A DNA stretch of 64,000 nt from Mycobacterium sp. 852002-50816_SCH5313054-b (GCF_001667185.1 NZ_LZIC01000133.1:45903-109902), one strand, 5' to 3'; positions 10,193 to 19,643 are shown, counted from the first letter of the stretch. Program-made: numbers and translations. Notes: generated by a model not told the origin, from the sequence alone.

Positions 10193-11113
10193 TTACTTTC
10201 CGCGCCAACCGGTCACCGGCAGGCGGAATTTGCGCACCAAGCGGTCGGTGAACGGCGCGCTGTCCAGCCGCGCCCATTTGACCGGTGTGTCGCAGCGGGT
10301 CACCTCGATCCGGCAGCCGGGGGGGATCACCATCTCGCGGCGTCCGTCGCAGAACACCAGGGCGTCGTGCCCGCCCGCCTCGGTCTCGATCGCGATGGTG
10401 GCTTCGGGGCTGGTGACCATGGGCCGGCCGAACAGCGCGTGAGCGTTGTTGGGTACCACCAGAATTGCCTCCAAGTCGGGCCACAGCACCGGGCCCCCGG
10501 CGGAGAACGCGTAGGCGGTGGACCCGGTCGGCGTCGACACCAACACGCCGTCACAGCCGAAGGCGGACACCGGGCGCCCGTCGACCTCGACGACCACCCC
10601 GAGCACACCCAGCCGCGGGCCCTTTTCCAGGCTGACTTCGTTGAGCGCCCACCCGTGTTCGACGTGATCCTTGTGCAGCACAGCCACGTCCAGCGTCAGG
10701 CGGTTCTCCACCCGGTAGTCGCGGGCCACCACGTGCTCCAGCACCCGGTCGATGGCCTCGGCCTCGGCCTCGGCCAGGAAGCCGATCCGGCCCAGGTTCA
10801 CCCCGAGCACCGGGATCCCGGCATTGCGGGCCAGTTCGGCGGCCCGCAGGAAGGTGCCGTCGCCGCCCAGCACCAACACCAGTTCGCAGCCCTCGGCGGC
10901 CGAAGGGTCCGCGTCGACCACCTCGATCTCGGTCCCCATGGCCCGCATGTCGTCGGGGGCCAGGTGCAGCGATCCGCGGTCGACCGCCTCGGCGGATAGC
11001 AGACGGAGTCCAATTCCGTTGTCGCCCAGCACTTTTTGCACGCGGCGCGCGGTCTCGGTCGCTTCGTCGCGGCCGGTGTGGACCACCAGCAGCACGGTAC
11101 GATGGTCGGTCAT
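10193..11113 (-). CDS. ppnK: NAD kinase
   Basis: ATP- or polyphosphate-dependent NAD kinase, 306 residues, making NADP from NAD. The GGDGT motif is at 83-87 with the catalytic Asp at 85. The NE/D motif (ALNEVSLEKG) and the glycine-rich STPTGSTAYAFSAGGP follow, as in all NadK enzymes. The ATG at 11113 overlaps the TGA of tlyA (ATGA). An in-frame start eight codons upstream exists but would lie inside tlyA. NADPH is needed in bulk by the reductive PKS modules and biosynthetic genes elsewhere in the window, but there is no direct link. Residues and length are those of mycobacterial PpnK. Confidence 0.96.
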   Translation of the reverse strand: MTDHRTVLLVVHTGRDEATETARRVQKVLGDNGIGLRLLSAEAVDRGSLHLAPDDMRAMGTEIEVVDADPSAAEGCELVLVLGGDGTFLRAAELARNAGIPVLGVNLGRIGFLAEAEAEAIDRVLEHVVARDYRVENRLTLDVAVLHKDHVEHGWALNEVSLEKGPRLGVLGVVVEVDGRPVSAFGCDGVLVSTPTGSTAYAFSAGGPVLWPDLEAILVVPNNAHALFGRPMVTSPEATIAIETEAGGHDALVFCDGRREMVIPPGCRIEVTRCDTPVKWARLDSAPFTDRLVRKFRLPVTGWRGK

Positions 11114-11919
11114 TCCGGGCCCTCCGCCACGGCACACGTCACCTTGTCCACCAGCCCATCAGCAGATAGCCCCCGATCGGTCTCGGCGCGCAACCACAGG
11201 AAGTATTCGACGTTGCCCGACGGGCCCGGCAGCGGGCTCGCGGTGACGTCGACGGCCTGCCAGCCCAGTTCCCCGGCGCGGCGCGCGACGGCCAGCACCG
11301 CGTCGGCGCGCAAGCCGGGGTCGCGAACGACCCCGCCGGCGCCGACCTGGCCCCTGCCCACCTCAAACTGCGGCTTCACCATGGGAACGATATCCGCGCT
11401 CGGCGAGGCGCATCCACTCAGCGCGGCCAACACGCTGGCCAACGAGATGAAAGAGAGGTCGGCCACCACCAGGTCGACCGGCCCGCCGATCGCCTCCGGG
11501 GTCAGGTCACGGGCGTTGGTCCGCTCGACGACGGTCACCCGGGTGTCGCAGCGCAGCGACCAGGCCAGCTGGCCGTAGCCGACGTCGGCGGCCACCACCT
11601 CGGCGGCGCCGCGGTCCAGCAGCACCTCGGTGAACCCGCCCGTCGACGCGCCGGCGTCCAGGCAGCGGCGGCCCGCGACCGCAACGCCGAAGGCGTCCAG
11701 CGCGCCGATGAGCTTGTGCGCGCCGCGCGACACCCAGGCGCGTTCGCCGTCGTCGGCGACGGTCAGCGCGGCGGTGACGTCGACGGCGGTGGCCGGCTTG
11801 CGCGCCGGCAGGCCGTCGATGCTCACCTTGCCGGCGTCGATCAGTTCCGCGGCCTGCTGACGGGACCTCGCGAGCCCGCGGCGGACGAGCTCGGCGTCGA
11901 CGCGGGCACGCCGTGCCAC
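11110..11919 (-). CDS. tlyA: TlyA 16S/23S rRNA 2'-O-methyltransferase
   Basis: 269 residues: an N-terminal S4 RNA-binding domain (1-59), the short RAWV linker (60-63) known to order the SAM site, and a Rossmann methyltransferase domain. The SAM motif is LDAGASTGGFTEVLL (about 87-101); the FtsJ-type K-D-K-E set is consistent with K69, the Asp of VVADLSF, the Lys of MVKPQFE and the Glu of NVEYFLW. TlyA modifies C1409 of 16S and C1920 of 23S rRNA and thereby confers capreomycin/viomycin susceptibility. A haemolysin role has been reported but is debated. It lies in the tight run 61-residue gene, tlyA, ppnK, recN. Confidence 0.95.
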   Translation of the reverse strand: MARRARVDAELVRRGLARSRQQAAELIDAGKVSIDGLPARKPATAVDVTAALTVADDGERAWVSRGAHKLIGALDAFGVAVAGRRCLDAGASTGGFTEVLLDRGAAEVVAADVGYGQLAWSLRCDTRVTVVERTNARDLTPEAIGGPVDLVVADLSFISLASVLAALSGCASPSADIVPMVKPQFEVGRGQVGAGGVVRDPGLRADAVLAVARRAGELGWQAVDVTASPLPGPSGNVEYFLWLRAETDRGLSADGLVDKVTCAVAEGPE

Positions 11920-11927
11920 CGTCGCAC

Positions 11928-12113
11928 TCAGCCCTTCTCCGCCGACTCCAGGGCGGCCAGCAGCACGTCGTGCGCCTCGGAGAGGCGGCGGGCTATCTCT
12001 TCGAGCTCGGCGAGAGACGGCTCGCGGTCGGGGTTTTCCGGATCGCCGACCTCGGACAACTGGGCGACCAGGGCGTCAATTTCAGCGCGAAGCTGATCGG
12101 GATCGATAGTCAT
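11928..12113 (-). CDS. Conserved 61-residue protein (Rv1693-like)
   Basis: Small acidic protein beginning MTIDPDQLRAEIDALVAQL. It is predicted all-helical, with two amphipathic helices (about 5-20 and 33-57) separated by a DPENPDREP turn. That pattern suggests a helical hairpin or dimerising coiled coil. No enzyme motif is present. It is conserved at this position in mycobacteria, with 12 bases to the upstream HAD gene and 8 bases to tlyA, so it is surely co-expressed with them. The function is unknown. The reading frame, position and codon use support a real gene despite its size. Confidence 0.8.
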   Translation of the reverse strand: MTIDPDQLRAEIDALVAQLSEVGDPENPDREPSLAELEEIARRLSEAHDVLLAALESAEKG

Positions 12114-12125
12114 CGCGTACCTACG

Positions 12126-13133
12126 TTAGTCGCCGTTCACCAAAGACCAGCGCTGCAGCGCGTCGCGGGCCCGGTCGTCGGCGGCCTCGATGCGCAACGG
12201 CTCCGGATCCTCGGCACCCCACACCGCGCTGGCGACCGCGCGGACGACCGACAGGCCGTCCCCCTCGTCGGCGCCGTTGGCGCTGACCGTCACCGCCTTG
12301 TCGGCGACGTCGACGTGCCAGCCAGGCTGGGGCCGCACCGCGAGCAATTCGCCGTCGGAGTGCAGCGAGCGCAGATCGTGGCCGATGTAGGTGGGCCGGC
12401 GGGCGGGGTCGGCGAAGACGGCGTCGCGCGCGGTGTTGACGCCGGTGAGCACCATCAGGCTGGGCAGCCGCGCGGCGTTGGCGCCCTCGATGTCGGTGTC
12501 CAGCCGGTCGCCGACCACCAGCGGCGCGCGAAACTCGCCCCGGGCCACCGCGTCCTGCAGCAGGCGCGGCGCCGGCTTGCCGGCGACCCGGGGTTCGGCG
12601 CCGGTGGCCGCCCGCAGCGCGGCCACGAACGATCCGTTCCCGGGCAGCAGGCCGCGCTCGGTGGGCAGGGTGGGGTCGACGTTGGCCGCCACCCACAGCG
12701 CGCCGGCGCCGATGGCCAGGGCCGCCTCGGCGAGGTCCGGCCAGCCGATGGTCGTGGACAGGCCCTGCACGACGGCGACCGGGTCGTCGTCGTAGCGGCG
12801 CACCGGGCGCAGCCCCACCGCGGCGATCTCGTTGGCCAGCGCGTCGGTGCCCACAACCAGCACCCGGGAGCCCGGCGCCAGTTCGTCGGCGAGCAGCCTG
12901 GCCGCGCTTTGCGCGCTGGTGACGACGTCCGAGCCGGCGGCGGTGAAGCCGAGCTCGCGCAGGTGCAGCGCCACCTCGTCGGCGCTGCGGGAGGCGTTGT
13001 TGGTGACGTAGAGCTTGCGGCTGTCCACGTCGTCCAGCGACTGCACCGCGCCATGGGTCGGCTCAGCGCCGCGAAAGACGGTCCCATCGAGGTCGACCAG
13101 CAGGCAATCGTATTGTTGGGCAAGGCTTTTCAT
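12126..13133 (-). CDS. HAD-family glycerol-3-phosphate phosphatase-like protein
   Basis: NagD-type HAD phosphatase of 335 residues. The nucleophile/acid motif is D14-L-D16-G-T in LLVDLDGTVFRG, motif II is YVTNNASRS, and motif III/IV is VAGKPAP with LVVGDRLDTDIEGA. A C2-type cap lies between. The M. tuberculosis counterpart Rv1692 is described as a D-glycerol-3-phosphate phosphatase in glycerophospholipid recycling, with an extra C-terminal domain. The same C-terminal extension (about 265-335) is visible here. The start at 13133 is an ATG almost abutting the TPR gene. Substrate assignment rests on that homologue only. Confidence 0.85.
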   Translation of the reverse strand: MKSLAQQYDCLLVDLDGTVFRGAEPTHGAVQSLDDVDSRKLYVTNNASRSADEVALHLRELGFTAAGSDVVTSAQSAARLLADELAPGSRVLVVGTDALANEIAAVGLRPVRRYDDDPVAVVQGLSTTIGWPDLAEAALAIGAGALWVAANVDPTLPTERGLLPGNGSFVAALRAATGAEPRVAGKPAPRLLQDAVARGEFRAPLVVGDRLDTDIEGANAARLPSLMVLTGVNTARDAVFADPARRPTYIGHDLRSLHSDGELLAVRPQPGWHVDVADKAVTVSANGADEGDGLSVVRAVASAVWGAEDPEPLRIEAADDRARDALQRWSLVNGD

Positions 13134-13134
13134 C

Positions 13135-13932
13135 TCAACCCAGCTCGCTGACCCGCTCTTCGGCGTCGGTGACGCCTTCGACGTCGGCGGCCGCCGAGCG
13201 CAGGAACCATTGCAGCGCTTCGTCGTTGCGGCCGAGCGCCAGCAGCGTGTCGGCGTAGGCGTAGAACAATCGCGCCGCCGTCGAACCGTTGCGGCTCGGG
13301 TCCAGCTGCGGGGTCGACAACAGGGTCAGGGCCTGCTCCAGCTGCCCGAGGTCCGCGCGGGCGCCGGCGGCGACGATGCGCAACTCGTCGGCGTCGTCGC
13401 CGGACAGCTGGGCCGCCTCCTCGCCGCGCGCCAGTTCGATCGCCCGCTCCGGACGGCCAAGTCCGCGTTCGCAATCGGCGATCAGCGCGAGCAACGGCGA
13501 CTTGCTGCCCATCCGGCGGGCGGCGCGCAGCTCGGCCAGCGCCTGGGCCCAGTCGCCGCAATGGTAGGCGGCGATCCCGACGGCCTCCCGGACCGCGGCG
13601 ATCCTGCTGGAGCGGGCCCGCGCCGCGCGGGCGTGGCTCAGCGCTGCTTCGGGGTCCTCGTCGATCAGCTCGCCGGCGGCGACCAGGTGGCGCGCCACCG
13701 CGTCGGCCGTGGCGCGGTCCAGGGTGCTCAGTTCGCGCCGGACCTCGGGCGCCAGCTGCCGGGCCTCCACGCCGGGTGGAATCGGGGGCCCGCCGTGCGG
13801 CGCCCGATCGTCTTCACCGTCTTGGCCGCCGCTGCGGGGCTGCACCGGGCGGGCACGGCCCGGGCCCGACCAGGAGCCCGATGCCGAGCGGGGTCGCCGC
13901 TTCCCGTCGCGCCCCTGCCTGTCGTCAACCAC
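13135..13932 (-). CDS. Tetratricopeptide-repeat protein (Rv1691-like)
   Basis: About 265 residues from a GTG at 13932 (VVDDRQGRDGKRR). The first 70 residues are low-complexity, basic and Pro/Gly-rich, probably disordered. From about residue 75 there are tandem TPR-like helical pairs (for example CGDWAQALAELRAARRMG and ALGRNDEALQWFLRSAAA). TPRs mediate protein contacts; no partner is evident. The frame is open to 14046, but the upstream extension would run through the inverted repeat at 13971-14064 and has atypical sequence, so the GTG is preferred. The gene sits between the DUF732 gene and the HAD phosphatase on the same strand. Confidence 0.75.
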   Translation of the reverse strand: MVDDRQGRDGKRRPRSASGSWSGPGRARPVQPRSGGQDGEDDRAPHGGPPIPPGVEARQLAPEVRRELSTLDRATADAVARHLVAAGELIDEDPEAALSHARAARARSSRIAAVREAVGIAAYHCGDWAQALAELRAARRMGSKSPLLALIADCERGLGRPERAIELARGEEAAQLSGDDADELRIVAAGARADLGQLEQALTLLSTPQLDPSRNGSTAARLFYAYADTLLALGRNDEALQWFLRSAAADVEGVTDAEERVSELG

Positions 13933-13970
13933 TCTGCAAAGGATACGGACGCCCTTGCGGCGCGGCCGTC

Positions 13971-14064
13971 GAGTGTGCGGTGACGGCGTTGAGTGTGCGT
14001 CCAGGGCGGGAAAACCGGCGAAAACCCACCCTGAGTGCACACTCAACGCCGTCAGCTCACACCC
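13971..14064. repeat. Long inverted repeat with GAGTGTG arms (terminator-like hairpin)
   Basis: The left arm (13971-13998) and right arm (14037-14064) are near-perfect complements sharing the core GCACACTCAACGCCGTCA, with a loop of about 38 bases. The hairpin begins 17 bases past the stop of the DUF732 gene and precedes the TPR gene. There is no T-tract, as is common for mycobacterial I-shaped terminators. The same GAGTGTG-type arms recur between argG and argH at 55947-56006, so this may be a small dispersed repeat family. Confidence 0.65.
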
Positions 14065-14080
14065 GGTGGAGCGAGGCCGC

Positions 14081-14440
14081 CTAGGCCGGGCCCCGGTCGG
14101 TCAGCAGCGGCGCCAGCACCGCCGGGCAATAGGTCGCGATCGCGACGACGGTGAACACGCCGGCCGCATCGCGGGACATGCCATAGCCGTCGGCCACCGC
14201 GGCGATCACCGAGTCGAACGAGCCGCCCGGCTGCACGAGCATGGGGCAGACCGACTGGCCCAGCGCCATCGCGGCGTCCGGCTGCGACACCGGGACGCCC
14301 GCGTTCGTGAGGGCCCTCAGGAACGCGTTGCCCCGCAGGTCGGCGTGGACGGGTGCCGCCAGCACCGCGGTCAAACCGGCCACGCCCGCGCCCACCCCGA
14401 CGACCCGCAATACCCGCCTCGCGCTAGTCACCGTGACCAC
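14081..14440 (-). CDS. Secreted DUF732-domain protein (LprJ-like)
   Basis: 119 residues. An N-terminal signal peptide (about 1-33: basic start, hydrophobic VVGVGAGVAGLTAVLAA, APVHA cleavage site) precedes a DUF732 domain with two conserved cysteines, C65 and C104, likely disulfide-bonded. The M. tuberculosis gene at this position is called lprJ, a lipoprotein. Here no cysteine lies near the cleavage site, so this copy should be exported without a lipid anchor. The function of DUF732 proteins is unknown. It lies between tyrS and the TPR gene, with a strong hairpin after its stop. Confidence 0.75.
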   Translation of the reverse strand: MVTVTSARRVLRVVGVGAGVAGLTAVLAAPVHADLRGNAFLRALTNAGVPVSQPDAAMALGQSVCPMLVQPGGSFDSVIAAVADGYGMSRDAAGVFTVVAIATYCPAVLAPLLTDRGPA

Positions 14441-14488
14441 AGTGGTCGTCGACGGTCACGTCCGCAGCACGGCGCGATAAAGATTGAG

Positions 14489-15766
14489 TCAGCCGGCGAT
14501 TCGTTCGATCCCGGCGATGTTGCGTTTGCCGCGCCGCAGCACCAACCACCGGCCGTGCAGGAAGTCCGACGGCTGCGGCGCCCAGTCCTCGCTGTCGATG
14601 CGCACGTTGTTGACCGAGACGCCGCCCTCCCCGATGGTGCGCCGCGCGGCCCCCTTGCTGGCGGACAGGCCGCTGGCCACCAGGAGGTCGACGATCCCGT
14701 CGGGACTCCCGGGCTTGAGCTCGGCGACCGACGCCTCGCGCAGCGCGGCGGCCAGCGTCGCCTCGTCCAGCCGGTCGAGTTCGCCCTGCCCGAACAGCGC
14801 GCGGCTGGCGTGCTCGACGGCCTCGGTGGCCGCCTCGCCGTGCACCAGCACGGTCAGCTCGCGGGCCAGCCGGCGCTGGGCGGCGCGCTGCTGCGGGCGC
14901 TCCCGGGTGGCCTGTTCCAGTTCGGCCAGCTCGTCGGCCGATAGGAAGGTGAACCACCGCAGGTACCGGATCACGTCGGCGTCGGCGGTGTTGACGAAGT
15001 ATTGGTACCAGGCGTACGGGCTGGTCATCTGCGGGTCCAGCCACAGGCTGCCGCCGCCGGTGGACTTGCCGAACTTGGTGCCGTCGGCGGCGGTCACCAG
15101 CGGGACCGTCAGCGCATGCACGGCCGCGCCGAGCTTCTGGCGGACCAGCCGCACCCCGGCGATGATGTTGCCCCACTGGTCGGAGCCGCCGATCTGCAGC
15201 GTGCAGCCGTGGCGCTGGTGCAGCTCGACGTAGTCGTTGGCCTGCAGCAGCATGTAACTGAACTCCGTGTAGGAGATTCCCTCGCCCTCCAGGCGCCGCC
15301 GCACGGTGTCGCGGTCCAGCATCACGTTGACCGAAAAGTGCTTGCCGATGTCGCGCAGGAACTCGACGGCCGACAACGGCGCGGTCCAGTCCAGGTTGTT
15401 GACGACGACGGCGCCGGTCGGGGATTCGTCGAAGTCGACGAAGCGCTCCAGCTGGCCGCGGATCCGCTCGGTCCACGCGGCGACCGTGTCGGCCTCGTTG
15501 AGGGTGCGCTCGCCGACGTCGCGCGGGTCGCCGATCATGCCGGTGGCCCCGCCGGCCAGCACGATCGGGCGGTGCCCGGCGCGCTGGAACCGACGCAACG
15601 CCAGCAGCGGCACCAGGTGGCCGGCGTGCAGGCTCGGCGCGGTGGGGTCGAAGCCGGCGTACACCGTCATCGGCCCGCGCCGCGCTTCGGCGGCGAGCGC
15701 ATCGAGGTCGGTGGACTGCGCGATCAACCCGCGCCAGCCCAGCTCGTCGAGGATCCCGGAAGACAT
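14489..15766 (-). CDS. tyrS: Tyrosyl-tRNA synthetase
   Basis: Class I aminoacyl-tRNA synthetase of 425 residues. The HIGH motif is HAGH at 47-50 (PTAPSLHAGHLVPL) and the KMSKS equivalent is KFGKS at 231-235. A C-terminal S4-like RNA-binding domain occupies roughly 350-425 (KGAARRTIGEGGVSVNN). Tyrosine-recognition residues in YAGFDPT and QIGGSDQWGN are present. It starts at an ATG (15766) and heads the long minus-strand run. I found no T-box leader, in line with actinobacterial tyrS. Confidence 0.96.
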   Translation of the reverse strand: MSSGILDELGWRGLIAQSTDLDALAAEARRGPMTVYAGFDPTAPSLHAGHLVPLLALRRFQRAGHRPIVLAGGATGMIGDPRDVGERTLNEADTVAAWTERIRGQLERFVDFDESPTGAVVVNNLDWTAPLSAVEFLRDIGKHFSVNVMLDRDTVRRRLEGEGISYTEFSYMLLQANDYVELHQRHGCTLQIGGSDQWGNIIAGVRLVRQKLGAAVHALTVPLVTAADGTKFGKSTGGGSLWLDPQMTSPYAWYQYFVNTADADVIRYLRWFTFLSADELAELEQATRERPQQRAAQRRLARELTVLVHGEAATEAVEHASRALFGQGELDRLDEATLAAALREASVAELKPGSPDGIVDLLVASGLSASKGAARRTIGEGGVSVNNVRIDSEDWAPQPSDFLHGRWLVLRRGKRNIAGIERIAG

Positions 15767-15819
15767 CGCGCACGACTTTAGTCGCTCGCACGGCCACGAT
15801 TCGCCCGCGCGCCGCTCTG

Positions 15820-15837
15820 TAAGGCAAGCTAACTAGG
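15820..15837. promoter_or_regulatory. Iron-box-like dyad between tyrS and the BASS transporter
   Basis: TAAGGCAAG (15820-15828) is directly followed by CTAACTAGG (15829-15837). Each half resembles half of the mycobacterial IdeR consensus, but the pair lacks the central base of the 19-bp box. It lies 59 bases before the transporter ATG. This is a weak, possibly degenerate, iron box. Confidence 0.25.
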
Positions 15838-15895
15838 TGGCGCATCGTCGCGCCATCGACTTCCCCCCGTACGCGCACCAACAACGCGGAGCGTC

Positions 15896-16774
15896 ATGGA
15901 CAACCGATACTGGCCGTTGGTCGTCGTCATCATCATGCTGGCCCTCGGGCTGACGCTCACCATCGATGACTTCAAGCGGGCCGCCACGCTGCGCAAACCA
16001 TTGGCCGTTGCGCTCGCCTGCCAGTCACTGTTGCTCCCGACCCTGTGCCTGCTGATCGCCGAGGCCTTCCACCTCGAACCGCACCTGGCGGTCGGGCTCA
16101 TGCTGATGTCGGCGACCCCCGGCGGGACGATGTCGAACCTGCTCAGCCATCTGTTCAACGGGGACCTGGCGCTCAACCTCACCCTGACCGCCATCAACGC
16201 CGTGCTGTCGATCGTCGCCCTGCCCGCGATTCTGGCGGTATCGATGACCTGGTTCCTGGGCGAAGGCCGGTTCCTCCCGCTGCAGCTGGACAAGTTCGGC
16301 GCGGTGATCGCCCTGATCCTGGTTCCCATCGCGATCGGGGTCGCCATCCGCCACCGCTTCCCCGAGCTGGCCCGGCGACTGCAAAAACCGGTCCGGATCG
16401 CCGCGGTCGCGCTGCTGGTGCTCGCCATCGTCGCGGCCATCGCCGGGGGACGAACGACGCTGTGGCACAACATCGGCGCGCTGAGCGGAGCCGTCGTGGC
16501 GTTCTGCGCGGTAAGCCTGACCGTCGGTTACCTGGCGCCCCGCCTGATGCGGCTGGCCCCGCGGCAGGCCGTCGCGGTCAGCCTTGAGGTCGGGATGCAC
16601 AACGCCGTCGTGGCGATGGGCATTGCCCTGAGCCCGCAGTTGCTGAACAGCGTCGTAATGGCCACGCCGGCCGCGGTATACAGCGCCGTCGCGCCGCTGC
16701 TGGCCGTGACGTTCATTCTCCTCGCCCGCCGGGTCGACCCGGCCTTTCGCGTCGCCGCCCCCGTCGCCGTCTAG
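15896..16774 (+). CDS. Bile acid:sodium symporter (BASS/SBF) family transporter
   Basis: Polytopic membrane protein of 292 residues with eight to ten hydrophobic segments, for example VVVIIMLALGLTLTI (9-23), LACQSLLLPTLCLLIAEAF and AVALLVLAIVAAIAGG. The N-terminal LGLTLTIDDFKRA and the central SATPGGTMSNLLSHLFNGDLALN are hallmarks of the SBF fold, the latter covering the first crossover and sodium-site region. Bacterial members carry bile acids, pantoate or other organic anions; the substrate here cannot be told. It is a single gene between divergent tyrS and convergent mpg. The start is the ATG at 15896 after an 129-base divergent spacer. Confidence 0.85.
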   Translation: MDNRYWPLVVVIIMLALGLTLTIDDFKRAATLRKPLAVALACQSLLLPTLCLLIAEAFHLEPHLAVGLMLMSATPGGTMSNLLSHLFNGDLALNLTLTAINAVLSIVALPAILAVSMTWFLGEGRFLPLQLDKFGAVIALILVPIAIGVAIRHRFPELARRLQKPVRIAAVALLVLAIVAAIAGGRTTLWHNIGALSGAVVAFCAVSLTVGYLAPRLMRLAPRQAVAVSLEVGMHNAVVAMGIALSPQLLNSVVMATPAAVYSAVAPLLAVTFILLARRVDPAFRVAAPVAV

Positions 16775-16825
16775 CCCGATGGTGGCGACCCGCCGCGCCC
16801 CGCTACGCGGCGCTTGCGATCGCCA

Positions 16826-17437
16826 CTAGTCACTGGTCCCGGGGGCGGGCGCCCGCGGGCTGCGGCGGTACGCGGAGACCTCCGGCCGGCCCCCGAGCCA
16901 CAGTCGCCAGGGCCGGTCGGCGGCCTGGCTGACCCCGACGCGAGGGCCGGACACGGCGGTCAGCGGGTCGTGCAGTTCCACGGTCACCGGGCCAGCGGGG
17001 TCGAACAGGTCGATTCCGTTGTCGTCCATCGTGATCCCCAGGGCCGAGCACAGATTGCCGGGGCCGCGCGCCAGCGCCGCGGTGCGGACCAGCTCACCGC
17101 GGCGGGCACGCGCGACGTCGGTGCCGTCCTCGATGGCCGCGGCGCGCAGCAGCACGGCGGCGGCGGTGCCGTCGGGGCCGCAGGAGACGTTGGCGCAGAC
17201 GTGGATCCCGTGACTGCGGTAGGTGTAGAGCCGCCCGGGCGGCCCGAACATCACGGCGTTGCGCCCGGACGGGCCGCGGTACGAGTGGGCCGCGGCGTCC
17301 GGCCAGGGACCGTTGGGCACCCCGCCGTAGGCCTCGACCTCGACGACGACGGCGCGCACCCCCCGTCCGGTCAGGGTTGCGCCGAGCAGCCGATGGGCGG
17401 CCGCGACCGGGTCCACCACCAGCCGGTCCGCAACCAC
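16826..17437 (-). CDS. mpg: 3-methyladenine DNA glycosylase (AAG family)
   Basis: AAG/MPG-type base-excision enzyme of 203 residues that removes alkylated purines. Family signatures seen: VVEVEAYGG (catalytic Glu region, about 31-39), AAHSYRGPSGRNAVMFGPPGRLYTY split over 49-73, and ARGPGNLCSALGI near 123-135. It starts with GTG at 17437, 68 bases from the divergent amt gene. The length equals that of M. tuberculosis Rv1688. No DNA-damage operator was recognised nearby. The C-terminus ends in a short Pro/Ala-rich tail. Confidence 0.92.
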   Translation of the reverse strand: MVADRLVVDPVAAAHRLLGATLTGRGVRAVVVEVEAYGGVPNGPWPDAAAHSYRGPSGRNAVMFGPPGRLYTYRSHGIHVCANVSCGPDGTAAAVLLRAAAIEDGTDVARARRGELVRTAALARGPGNLCSALGITMDDNGIDLFDPAGPVTVELHDPLTAVSGPRVGVSQAADRPWRLWLGGRPEVSAYRRSPRAPAPGTSD

Positions 17438-17505
17438 CCAACGAACCTACCGGCACCGCGGACATGGCATTATCTCCGGTTGCCGCGTGGCAAAGGAGCC
17501 CAAAT

Positions 17506-18777
<1,272 letters not shown>

Positions 18778-18842
18778 CCGCGAGAGCGCGTCTGGCGACG
18801 CGGTCGCGAGTGCGCCCCTCGGTAATTGCACTTCCGGCGCCC

Positions 18843-18871
18843 TTGACAAGCCCTCTTCCGCGGACGATTAT
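18843..18871 (+). promoter_or_regulatory. SigA-type promoter of the ABC exporter operon (leaderless)
   Basis: A perfect -35 TTGACA (18843-18848), a 17-base spacer and GATTAT (18866-18871) as -10. The start point would fall at 18878-18879, at the A of the ATG, so the mRNA would be leaderless. Confidence 0.7.
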
Positions 18872-18902
18872 TCATCACATGATGAGTTCATCCAGTGATG
18901 AA
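18871..18902. promoter_or_regulatory. Tandem palindromic operator over the start of the ABC exporter gene
   Basis: Two abutting 16-base units, TTCATCACATGATGAG (18871-18886) and TTCATCCAGTGATGAA (18887-18902). Each is an inverted repeat and the two are direct repeats of each other. Together they cover the -10 edge, the predicted start point and the first codons. The TetR protein encoded as third gene of the operon is the obvious candidate ligand. Confidence 0.7.
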
Positions 18903-19643
18903 TTGTTGGCGAGGGGCCACGCCCCCGCGGTCAGCATCGAGCATCTGCGCGTTGTGCGCGGGAAACGCCCTGCCCTGCACGACTTTTCGGTGCAGATCGC
19001 GCAGGGCACCATCACGGGGCTGCTCGGCCCGTCCGGCTGCGGCAAGACCACGCTGATGCGCAGCATCGTGGGCACCCAGATCCTGACGTCCGGCACCGTC
19101 ACGGTGTTGGGCCGGCCCGCCGGAAGCCCGGCGCTGCGCCGCCGCGTCGGATACATGCCGCAGGATCCGACCATCTACAACGACCTGCGCATCGTCGACA
19201 ACGTGCGCTACTTCGCCTCGCTCTACGGCTTCGACAACCGCGCCGCCGACGACGCCATCGACCGGGTCGGCCTCACCGACCACCGGACCGCGTTCTGCGG
19301 CAACCTTTCCGGCGGCCAGCGCACGCGGGCGTCGCTGGCGTGCGCGCTGGTCTGCCAACCGGAGCTGCTCGTGCTCGACGAGCCCACCGTGGGTCTGGAC
19401 CCGGTGCTGCGCGTCGATTTGTGGGAGCAGTTCACCGAGCTGGCCCGCGCCGGCACCACGCTGCTGGTCTCCAGCCACGTGATGGACGAAGCCGATCATT
19501 GCGGCGATTTGCTGCTGATGCGCGAGGGCCACCTGGTGGCCCACACCACCCCGACCCGACTACGAGAGGACACCGGATGCACGTCACTGGAGGACGCGTT
19601 TCTGTCCATCATCAAGCGCAGCACGAGGCTGCAGGCGGGCTAG
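18879..19643 (+). CDS. ABC exporter ATP-binding protein (drug-type)
   Basis: ABC ATPase of 254 residues (Rv1687c type). Walker A is GPSGCGKT, the Q-loop is in MPQDPTIYNDL, the signature is LSGGQRTRASLACAL, Walker B is LLVLDEPTVGLDPV and the switch His is in SSHVMDEADH. The DrrA/CcmA-like sequence places it with drug or lipid exporters. The ATG at 18879 is chosen because the promoter predicts a start point there. The second codon is also ATG. The gene overlaps the permease gene by 67 bases and is first in an ATPase-permease-TetR operon. Confidence 0.92.
   Translation: MMSSSSDELLARGHAPAVSIEHLRVVRGKRPALHDFSVQIAQGTITGLLGPSGCGKTTLMRSIVGTQILTSGTVTVLGRPAGSPALRRRVGYMPQDPTIYNDLRIVDNVRYFASLYGFDNRAADDAIDRVGLTDHRTAFCGNLSGGQRTRASLACALVCQPELLVLDEPTVGLDPVLRVDLWEQFTELARAGTTLLVSSHVMDEADHCGDLLLMREGHLVAHTTPTRLREDTGCTSLEDAFLSIIKRSTRLQAG

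Noticed and set aside
18779..18825. GC-rich repeat after amt as a member of the GAGTGTG hairpin family
   Set aside because: It has GCGAG-containing direct repeats and only a short GCGTC-N4-GACGC stem; the long arms seen in the other two elements are missing.
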